Assembly: GCA_004144935.1 (NCBI GenBank)
Contig: SDZP01000250.1
Span: 1-5,359, forward strand
Reading direction: 5' to 3'
DNA: 5,359 nt
From: Caulobacteraceae bacterium
Lineage (GTDB): Bacteria > Pseudomonadota > Alphaproteobacteria > Caulobacterales > Caulobacteraceae
Below are positions 1 through 4,622 of the stretch, one piece after another; the stretch's first letter is position 1, and each line of letters starts with the position of its first letter. The position numbers and the translations under genes were made by a program. The notes under the pieces were generated by a model. That model worked only from the letters and a program-made list of their open reading frames with translations. It searched no databases and had not been told where the DNA came from.

Positions 1-57
1 ACTACGAGGAGACCCCGGCGAACAGGGCCGCCCCCAGCGCCGTGGTCTCCTCGTAGT
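1..57. repeat. Perfect 14-bp inverted repeat at the window edge
   Basis: Positions 1-14 (ACTACGAGGAGACC) are the exact reverse complement of 44-57, separated by a 29-bp centre (15-43). Pairing breaks at 15/43. The inner arm encodes the conserved Asn-Tyr-Glu-Glu-Thr stretch of glycerol kinase. The outer arm therefore reads, on the glpK strand, as the antisense of those codons and supplies the premature Val-Ser-Ser-stop. No T-tract follows, so it does not look like an intrinsic terminator. Because the outer arm begins at base 1, a fold-back chimera at a contig end is the likeliest origin. A genuine small inversion-duplication cannot be excluded. Confidence 0.9.
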
Positions 58-1363
58 TCACCCGGAACACCGGCAGGTTGGTCAGGTCCGCCAGCCGCTG
101 GCAGAACCAGGCGCTCCGCGACATTCCGCCGTCGATCCGCAGTTCCGCCGCCTCGCCGAACGCCTCGGCCGCGTCCGCCTGCATCGCCTCGATCAGGTCC
201 CGCGTCTGCAGGGCGCAGGCGTCGAAGGTCGCCGCCGCGATCTCCGCCAGCCCGGCGTCCCGCGTCAGTCCGAAGATCGCCCCCCGGGCGTCGGCGTCCC
301 ACCAGGGCGCGCCAAGGCCGGTAAAGGCCGGCACCACCACCACCCCGCTGCCGGGCCTGGCGGTGCGCGCCAGCGCCTCGGCCGCGCGGGGTCCGCCGGT
401 CATCCCCAGGCCCTCGCCCAGCCACTGGATCGCCGCCCCGGCCACGAAGATCGAGCCCTCCAGGGCATAGGTCACCCGTCCGCCGACCCGCGCCGCGACC
501 GTCGTCAGCAACCGCGACCGCGAGACCGGCCGCGTCTCGCCGGTGTTGAGCAGCATGAAGCAGCCCGTCCCGTAGGTGGCCTTCATCTCGCCGGCCCGGA
601 TACAGCCCTGTCCCATCAGCGCCGCCTGCTGGTCGCCGGCCACGCCCCGGATCGGCACCGCCGCCCCCAGCAGCTCGGCCGTCGTCTCCCCGTAGTTGTC
701 GGCGCAGTCGAGAACGGTGGGCAGCAGCGCCGCCGGCACCTCGAACATCTCCAGCATCTCGTCCGACCAGGCCTGGGCCGCGATATCGAACAGCAGCGTG
801 CGGCTGGCGTTGGTGGCGTCGGTGGCATGCACCGCCCCGCCGGTCAGCTTCCAGATGCACCAGGTGTCCATCGTTCCGGCCAGCAATTCGCCGGCCTCGG
901 CCCGCTTGCGGGCTCCGGGCACCTTGTCGAGCAACCAGGCGATCTTGGTGCCCGAGAAATAGGGATCGAGCAGCAGGCCGGTGACCTCCGTCACCCGGGG
1001 CTCGACCCCGGCCTGGACCAGCGCCTCGCAGGCGTCGGCGGTCCGTCGGTCCTGCCAGACGATGGCCGGATGGATCGGCCGCCCGGTCTTCCTGTCCCAG
1101 ACCACCACCGTTTCGCGCTGGTTGGTGATGCCGATGGCCGCCACCTCGCCCGCCGCCCGGCCGGACTTGCTTAACGCCTCGCGCAGCACCGCCTGCACCG
1201 CCGTCCAGATCTCGTCGGCGTCATGCTCGACCCAGCCGTCGGCCGGATAGCTCTGCCGCAACGGCCGGCTGGCCTCGGCCAGCGGCTTGCCGCCGGTGTC
1301 GAAGACGATCGCCCGGGTGCTGGTCGTGCCCTGGTCCAGCGCGAGCATCACCTTGTCGGCCAT
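2..1363 (-). CDS. glpK: Glycerol kinase, C-terminus truncated at window edge
   Basis: FGGY-family kinase that phosphorylates glycerol with ATP to sn-glycerol 3-phosphate in the cytoplasm. Visible motifs in the 453-residue product: N-terminal phosphate-binding LDQGTTSTRAI (8-18), NQRE (81-84, matching the glycerol-contacting Arg83/Glu84 of the E. coli enzyme), IVWQDRRT (101-108), DPYFSGTK with Tyr135, GTMDTW (163-168), GDQQAALMGQ (243-252, Asp244 as the expected catalytic base), KATYGTG (261-267), FTGLGAPWWD (347-356) and DGGMS (411-415). The start at 1363 is chosen because GGAGAG lies 5 nt upstream; an ATG 23 codons further out has no such site. Family members are about 500 residues, but here the frame stops at TAG (4-2) just after the ETTALGAALFAG motif, so roughly 50 C-terminal residues are missing. 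The last codons lie in an inverted repeat, so this end is suspect. The function call is firm; the C-terminus is not. Confidence 0.95.
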   Translation of the reverse strand: MADKVMLALDQGTTSTRAIVFDTGGKPLAEASRPLRQSYPADGWVEHDADEIWTAVQAVLREALSKSGRAAGEVAAIGITNQRETVVVWDRKTGRPIHPAIVWQDRRTADACEALVQAGVEPRVTEVTGLLLDPYFSGTKIAWLLDKVPGARKRAEAGELLAGTMDTWCIWKLTGGAVHATDATNASRTLLFDIAAQAWSDEMLEMFEVPAALLPTVLDCADNYGETTAELLGAAVPIRGVAGDQQAALMGQGCIRAGEMKATYGTGCFMLLNTGETRPVSRSRLLTTVAARVGGRVTYALEGSIFVAGAAIQWLGEGLGMTGGPRAAEALARTARPGSGVVVVPAFTGLGAPWWDADARGAIFGLTRDAGLAEIAAATFDACALQTRDLIEAMQADAAEAFGEAAELRIDGGMSRSAWFCQRLADLTNLPVFRVNYEETTALGAALFAGVSS

Positions 1364-1368
1364 GAAGT

Positions 1369-1374
1369 CTCTCC
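1369..1374 (-). promoter_or_regulatory. glpK ribosome binding site
   Basis: GGAGAG on the minus strand, separated by 5 nt (ACTTC) from the ATG at 1363. It fixes the glpK start at MADKVMLALDQ and argues against the in-frame ATG at 1432. Confidence 0.75.
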
Positions 1375-1376
1375 AT

Positions 1377-1395
1377 GCGAGTTCTGAAGACTCGC
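1377..1395. promoter_or_regulatory. Dyad GCGAGT-N7-ACTCGC upstream of glpK
   Basis: Six-base arms 1377-1382 and 1390-1395 are perfectly complementary around a 7-bp centre. The element sits immediately upstream of the glpK Shine-Dalgarno sequence. It could be a DNA operator or a hairpin in the glpK 5' leader. Arms this short can occur by chance in GC-rich DNA, so the role is inference only. Confidence 0.3.
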
Positions 1396-1400
1396 TCTCG

Positions 1401-1432
1401 GTTTTAAGCATGTTTTCATGCCGGGCGGTCAC
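1401..1432 (-). promoter_or_regulatory. Possible glpK promoter with a spacer palindrome
   Basis: On the minus strand, GTGACC (1432-1427) resembles a -35 element. About 17-18 nt downstream, CTTAAAAC (1408-1401) shares its last six bases with the TANAWC part of the Caulobacter housekeeping -10 consensus. The perfect palindrome GCATG-TTTT-CATGC (1408-1421) lies in the spacer and touches the -10, a classic position for a repressor site controlling a catabolic gene. This is the most AT-rich patch of the divergent region. The hexamer matches are only partial, so the call is tentative. Confidence 0.3.
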
Positions 1433-1459
1433 GGTGAAGATGACCTCAGCGATTCGGGG

Positions 1460-2578
1460 ATGCCCGTGGCGTTAGCCGCTCAGACCGCCGACCTGCTCGA
1501 CCTGGCCCGCAATCGCGCGCCGGCCGCGCGCGAACGCCTGCTCGAAAGCATCATCGGCCTCTGTAATGCGGCGTCCAGCGTCATCGACACCGACAGCGTG
1601 CAGGGCCTGCTCGGCTCCATCTTCATGCAGCTGGTCTCGGAGGCCGAGCGCGACATCCGCATCCGGCTGTCGGAAAAGCTCTCGACGGCGACCTGGGCCC
1701 CGCCCGCCCTGATCAACATCCTGGCGCTGGACGACATCGCCGTCGCCACCCCGGTCATCGCCAACAGCCCGGTCCTGCGCGATCACGACCTGATCCGTAT
1801 CCTGGTCGAGGCCACCCTCGACCACCAGATCGCCGTCGCCCGACGCGGCAAGATCACCTCCACCGTCGTCGAGGCCATCCTCGCCACCGACGAGCCGGCC
1901 GTGCTGACCGCCCTCGCCGCCAACGACAGCGCCGCCGTCAGCGACGAAGGCATGGCCCGCCTGGTCGAGAGCAGCCGCCGCCACGCCGCCCTGCGCAGCC
2001 CCCTGGCGCGCCACCCCCGCCTGTCGTCCGACCTGGCCCTGCGGCTCTATCTGTGGGTTGGCCAGTCGCTCCGGAGCGCCCTGACCGATCGTTTCCGCCT
2101 CGAACCCGGCGTCATCGACGCGGTGCTGGCCGAATCGGTGCGCGAGGCCCACGCCGCCCCCGGCGCCGGCCGGACGCCCGGCAGCCTGGCCTGGCAGGAC
2201 GAGGCCGAGAACGAGCGCCGGCTGGTCGACAAGCTGAACGGCGCGGGCCAGCTGCGCCCCGGCTTCCTGGTCCGCATGCTGCGCGAGCGCAAACTCAACA
2301 TCTTTGTCGCCGCCCTGGCCACCCTCGGCGGCTTCCAGCCCGACCACATCCGCCGCGCCATAGACAGCGACCGGCCCGAACTGCTGGCCCTGGCCTGCGT
2401 CGCGGTCGGCATCGACAAGGGCGCCTTCCCCGACATCCTCGAGCGCGTTCGCGAGCTGAACGGCGGCCTGCCCGGCGGCGGCGCGGACGGCACCCGCCGC
2501 GCCGTCGGCGCCTTCGGACCCTCCTTCGACAAGGATATCGCCGGCATGGCCTTCCGTCAGGCCGTCGCGATCGTTTGA
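1460..2578 (+). CDS. DUF2336 family helical-repeat protein
   Basis: Protein of 372 residues from the ATG at 1460, recognised as DUF2336 (COG5330), an alphaproteobacterial family without an established biochemical role. Residues about 60-200 show the typical helix-turn-helix repeat pattern reminiscent of HEAT repeats: RIRLSEKLS (67-75), APPALINILALDD (80-92), VIANSPVLRDHDLIRIL (99-115), IAVARRGKITSTVVEAIL (124-141) and LRSPLARHPRLSSDLALRL (178-196). A polar stretch (about 229-255) leads to a second helical region ending near 333, then a Gly-rich linker (335-344) and a short tail. There is no signal peptide or membrane segment, so it is probably cytoplasmic. The start is uncertain: 1460 aligns best with the family's opening (AAQTADLLDLAR) but has only GGGG abutting it. 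The alternative ATG at 1418 also lacks a Shine-Dalgarno sequence and lies in the glpK-side palindrome. It is 33 bp from nadK and probably co-transcribed. A scaffold or protein-binding role is inferred from the repeat architecture only. Confidence 0.85.
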   Translation: MPVALAAQTADLLDLARNRAPAARERLLESIIGLCNAASSVIDTDSVQGLLGSIFMQLVSEAERDIRIRLSEKLSTATWAPPALINILALDDIAVATPVIANSPVLRDHDLIRILVEATLDHQIAVARRGKITSTVVEAILATDEPAVLTALAANDSAAVSDEGMARLVESSRRHAALRSPLARHPRLSSDLALRLYLWVGQSLRSALTDRFRLEPGVIDAVLAESVREAHAAPGAGRTPGSLAWQDEAENERRLVDKLNGAGQLRPGFLVRMLRERKLNIFVAALATLGGFQPDHIRRAIDSDRPELLALACVAVGIDKGAFPDILERVRELNGGLPGGGADGTRRAVGAFGPSFDKDIAGMAFRQAVAIV

Positions 2579-2611
2579 CATCCGGCGAGCGCTCGGGCCT
2601 TTCTGCCGGCG

Positions 2612-3394
2612 ATGTTCGACGCCAAGCCCGCCCTCACCCGCATCGCCTTCGCCGCCAGTGACCGGCCCGAGGCGCAGGAGGCCATGCAGGCGCTCGTCGC
2701 CCGTTACGGCGCCGTGCCGGAGGCCGACGCCCAGGTCATCATCGCCCTGGGGGGCGACGGCTTCATGCTGGAAACCCTGCACCGGACCATGAAGCTGCAG
2801 AAGCCGATCTACGGCATGAATCGCGGCTCGGTCGGTTTCCTGATGAACGAATACAGCGAGGAAGGTCTGATCGAGCGGGTCAACGCCGCCGAGCGCGCCG
2901 TCATCCATCCCCTGACCATGGTCGCCATCGACAGCCACCGCCGCCAGCACCGCGCCCTGGCCCTTAACGAGGTCTCGATGCTGCGCCAGACGCGCCAGAC
3001 TGCCAAGCTGCGCATCTCCATCGATGGCAAGGTGCGGATGGGCGAACTGGTCTGCGACGGCGTCCTGGTCGCCACCCCGGCCGGATCGACCGCCTACAAC
3101 CTCTCGGCCTATGGCCCCATCGTCCCCATCGACGCCAACGTGCTGGCTCTCACGCCGATCAGCGCCTTTCGCCCCCGCCGCTGGCGCGGCGCCCTGCTGT
3201 CGCACAAGGCCCGGGTCACCATCGAGGTGCTGGAGGCCGACAAGCGCCCGGTCAGCGCCGTCGCCGACAACTTCGAGGTCCGCGACATCGTCGAAGTCCA
3301 TATCGGCGAAGACCGCAGCGTCAGCATGTCGATGATGTTCGACGCCGGCCGGAGTCTGGAAGAGCGGGTCCTTGCTGAACAGTTCAGCGGCTAG
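2612..3394 (+). CDS. nadK: NAD kinase
   Basis: ATP-dependent NAD kinase (260 residues) that phosphorylates the 2'-hydroxyl of the adenosine ribose of NAD to make NADP in the cytoplasm. Motifs seen: GGDG (47-50) with the catalytic Asp49, MNRGSVGFLMNE (69-80), the NE pair (119-120) that contacts substrate ribose, CDGVLVATPAGSTAYNLSA (148-166) carrying the TPAGSTAY signature, and LTPISAFRPRRWRG (180-193). It is shorter than E. coli NadK because it lacks the N-terminal extension. That is normal for the alphaproteobacterial type, and the sequence closely resembles what I recall for Caulobacterales. The start at 2612 follows directly from this resemblance (MFDAK...). Its Shine-Dalgarno sequence is poor, and a small CCGGC...GCCGG dyad (2582-2586/2605-2609) lies just upstream. 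It follows the DUF2336 gene by 33 bp in the same reading phase. Translational coupling or leadered initiation is possible. No defects are visible. Confidence 0.96.
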   Translation: MFDAKPALTRIAFAASDRPEAQEAMQALVARYGAVPEADAQVIIALGGDGFMLETLHRTMKLQKPIYGMNRGSVGFLMNEYSEEGLIERVNAAERAVIHPLTMVAIDSHRRQHRALALNEVSMLRQTRQTAKLRISIDGKVRMGELVCDGVLVATPAGSTAYNLSAYGPIVPIDANVLALTPISAFRPRRWRGALLSHKARVTIEVLEADKRPVSAVADNFEVRDIVEVHIGEDRSVSMSMMFDAGRSLEERVLAEQFSG

Positions 3395-3400
3395 CGCCAA

Positions 3401-3438
3401 CTTCCAGTAAGCTTACCCGCGCTGGAAGGCCCGATTTT
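3401..3438 (+). terminator. Weak terminator-like dyad after nadK
   Basis: CTTCCAG (3401-3407) pairs perfectly with CTGGAAG (3422-3428) across a 14-nt centre containing the palindrome TAAGCTTA. A run of four T (3435-3438) begins six bases after the stem. The element starts 7 nt after the nadK stop. The loop is long and the T-run is short and displaced, so intrinsic termination would be inefficient. Partial read-through into the Hpt gene is plausible. Confidence 0.3.
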
Positions 3439-3454
3439 ACACGTAGAGGTCACA

Positions 3455-3479
3455 TTGACGCAGGAGTTCCAAGTGAAAC
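3455..3479 (+). promoter_or_regulatory. Possible promoter for the Hpt gene
   Basis: TTGACGC (3455-3461) matches the Caulobacter-type housekeeping -35 consensus TTGACGS fully. Ten bases downstream, AGTGAAAC (3472-3479) agrees with GCTANAWC only at the T and the final AAC, so the -10 is weak. Transcription from here would start near 3486, giving a leader of about 65 nt that contains the hairpin at 3501-3523 but not the start of the short leader ORF. The two interpretations therefore compete. Confidence 0.3.
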
Positions 3480-3514
3480 CTGTGTCTCACGTGTTGTTAA
3501 CTCCGAAGCCTTAG
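3473..3514 (+). other. Possible 13-codon leader peptide ORF
   Basis: A GTG at 3473 is preceded by AGGAG (3462-3466) at a 6-nt spacing, as good a ribosome site as that of any confirmed gene here. The frame reads MKPVSHVLLTPKP and stops at TAG 3512-3514, inside the loop and first base of the following hairpin's 3' arm. It contains one TTA codon, normally rare in such GC-rich genomes, and ends with proline directly before the stop, a context known to slow termination. This arrangement would suit a translated leader that controls folding of the downstream hairpin. It would require a transcript starting upstream of about 3460, for example read-through from nadK. It may equally be a chance ORF. Confidence 0.22.
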
Positions 3515-3523
3515 GTTTCGGAG
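3501..3523 (+). promoter_or_regulatory. 10-bp hairpin in the 5' leader of the Hpt gene
   Basis: CTCCGAAGCC (3501-3510) pairs with GGTTTCGGAG (3514-3523) around a TTA triloop; nine pairs are Watson-Crick and one is G-U. No T-tract follows, so it is not an intrinsic terminator. It ends 14 nt before the Hpt Shine-Dalgarno sequence. The CTCC of its 5' arm is also complementary to GGAG of that site (3538-3541), so an alternative SD-sequestering fold is conceivable. The structure is clear from the sequence; the function is inferred. Confidence 0.5.
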
Positions 3524-3537
3524 GGTAAACGCCAATT

Positions 3538-3544
3538 GGAGAGG
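3538..3544 (+). promoter_or_regulatory. Ribosome binding site deciding the GTG start of the Hpt gene
   Basis: GGAGAGG lies 5 nt (CGCGC) before GTG 3550. It is the strongest Shine-Dalgarno sequence in the window and supports GTG as the start. The next in-frame ATG is Met51 and would remove the N-terminal part of the protein. Confidence 0.75.
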
Positions 3545-3549
3545 CGCGC

Positions 3550-4041
3550 GTGAGCAGCAACACACCGGTCCAGGTCATCAACGCGCCGAACACTCTCAAG
3601 CTACGGCTTGGCGGGGGAAAGTTTGGCGGCATCGATGCCGCGGCGATCGCCAAGGCGGAAGCAGCCCTCAAGTCGCTGTCCGGGAACTTCAGCGAGTGGA
3701 TGCAGGACGAGCTGACCAAGCTCGAGGCCGCCCGTCAGGCCATCCGCGTCTCCGGCCTGAATGCTGAAACTGCCGAGGGTCTCTACTTCCGGGCCCATGA
3801 CCTGAAAGGTCTCGGGGCCACCTACGAATTTCCGCTGGTCACCCGCATCGCCGCCTCGCTGTGCAAGCTGATCGACGATCCCGATACCCGCGTCGGCGCC
3901 CCGATGTTCCTGGTCGACGCCCACATCGACGCCATCCGCGCCGCCGTCCGCGACGACATCAAGACCGACACCCACCCGGTGGGCAAGGTGCTGATCACCG
4001 AACTCGAACGCCGCGTCGCCGAGATCGCGCCGCCGGAATAG
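3550..4041 (+). CDS. Free-standing Hpt-domain phosphotransfer protein
   Basis: Protein of 163 residues with an Hpt signature, AHDLKGLGATYEF (82-94). His83 is the expected phosphorylated histidine, followed by Leu85, Lys86 and Gly87 as in the canonical HxLKG. Flanking helices (about 45-80 and 95-110, then about 120-160) fit a four-helix bundle. Such proteins carry phosphoryl groups between a receiver domain of a hybrid histidine kinase and another response regulator. No kinase or receiver domain is present, so it is an orphan Hpt. The N-terminal 45 residues (basic LKLRLGGGKFGG, then an Ala-rich helix) precede the core. Translation starts at GTG with an excellent ribosome site. Its leader carries a strong hairpin, and the gene is 17 bp upstream of a two-helix membrane protein with which it is probably co-transcribed. 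The Caulobacter ShkA-ShpA-TacA relay uses a single-domain Hpt, but I cannot tell from sequence alone whether this is ShpA. Confidence 0.88.
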   Translation: MSSNTPVQVINAPNTLKLRLGGGKFGGIDAAAIAKAEAALKSLSGNFSEWMQDELTKLEAARQAIRVSGLNAETAEGLYFRAHDLKGLGATYEFPLVTRIAASLCKLIDDPDTRVGAPMFLVDAHIDAIRAAVRDDIKTDTHPVGKVLITELERRVAEIAPPE

Positions 4042-4058
4042 GCCTCGGGACGACCGCG

Positions 4059-4622
4059 ATGACCGACCCGCTCATGCCCCTTCGCTGGATCATCGGCGGC
4101 CGTCGCATCGCGGCCCGTTCGGTGCTGCCGGTCGAGATCATCACCACGGTTGTGCGCGCCCATGGCAATGCGCCGTTCGAGACCCCGGCCCGTGACCGCG
4201 TCTATCGCCTGAGCGGCTGGGCCTCCGCCAAGGCCGGCGCCGTCAGGATCGTCCGCAAGGGCATGCTGCCCTTCACCCCGGTCCTCAACATCCGCTTCAG
4301 TCCGCAGGACCGGGGCTCCGCCGTGGTGTTCAGTGAGGGCCTGCTGCTGAACAGCTGGTTTGTGCTGCTGTTCTACAGCGCCGCCGCCGCCGTGGTGCTG
4401 GCCACCTCCGGCGGCGATCTGGAGCCCCGCGTCGTGCTGGGGTTGCTGGTTGGTCTCGGCCTCTTCCTGGCCAATCGTTGGATCGCCCGCCACGACTTCG
4501 ACCTGCTGCTCGACCACATGATGACGCTGACAGGTTCGCTTCCCGCCGATGAATGGGCGCTGGAAACCGTCGCCCGCCCGATCGTCGAGCCCGGCCGCAC
4601 CTTCGGCCGCCGCCGCGCCTAG
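4059..4622 (+). CDS. Small protein with two predicted membrane helices, function unknown
   Basis: I do not recognise the family. The 187-residue product starts at ATG 4059, with CGGGA (4046-4050) 8 nt upstream; a second in-frame ATG at 4074 (Met6) is possible. Residues 1-90 form a soluble, basic-rich region (motifs VYRLSGWASAKAG, 48-60, and RIVRKGMLPFTPVLNIRF, 63-80). Two hydrophobic segments follow, about 96-116 (NSWFVLLFYSAAAAVVLA) and about 124-142 (RVVLGLLVGLGLFLANRW), joined by a short Gly/Asp loop. A soluble tail (143-187) ends in GRRRA. The positive flanks at Arg140/Arg144 and the C-terminal arginines suggest both ends are cytoplasmic with a short periplasmic turn. There is no cleavable signal peptide. 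It is probably co-transcribed with the Hpt gene, but a signalling link is only an inference from proximity. Its stop codon overlaps that of the opposing NUDIX gene. Confidence 0.75.
   Translation: MTDPLMPLRWIIGGRRIAARSVLPVEIITTVVRAHGNAPFETPARDRVYRLSGWASAKAGAVRIVRKGMLPFTPVLNIRFSPQDRGSAVVFSEGLLLNSWFVLLFYSAAAAVVLATSGGDLEPRVVLGLLVGLGLFLANRWIARHDFDLLLDHMMTLTGSLPADEWALETVARPIVEPGRTFGRRRA

Noticed and set aside
1..57. Intrinsic terminator for glpK formed by the edge inverted repeat
   Set aside because: The loop is 29 nt, no T-tract is visible, and the stem overlaps conserved glpK codons in the middle of the expected protein.
1364..1432. N-terminal extension of glpK to the ATG at 1432
   Set aside because: The extra 23 residues have no counterpart in glycerol kinases, run through the proposed promoter dyads, and lack a ribosome site, whereas GGAGAG precedes 1363.
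1410..1475. Short 21-codon ORF overlapping the DUF2336 start
   Set aside because: It has no Shine-Dalgarno sequence and no sign of coding, and it lies within the divergent regulatory region.
2575..2603. TTGACA overlapping the DUF2336 stop codon, as a -35 for nadK
   Set aside because: No acceptable -10 is found at a suitable distance (the 17-bp position reads CCTTTC), so the hexamer alone is not enough.
2053..2661. Arg/Pro-rich 202-codon frame on the plus strand
   Set aside because: Shifted frame of the DUF2336 gene, with the Arg/Pro-rich composition typical of out-of-frame GC-rich coding DNA.
1472..3400. Open frame of 642 codons on the minus strand, antisense to DUF2336 and nadK
   Set aside because: Both real genes lie in the same phase, so one GC-rich antisense frame stays open across both. 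The product is a low-complexity Gly/Asp/Ala/Val/Gln/His mixture with no motif, whereas the sense strand encodes recognisable families.
3475..3498. EcfG-type general-stress promoter (GGAAC-N16/17-CGTT) upstream of the Hpt gene
   Set aside because: The best fit is GAAAC-N15-TGTT, with one mismatch in each element and the wrong spacing.
3497..3514. CtrA box (TTAA-N7-TTAA) upstream of the Hpt gene
   Set aside because: TTAA at 3497 is followed by TTAG only at 3511, a 10-base gap, so it does not fit the 7-base spacing.
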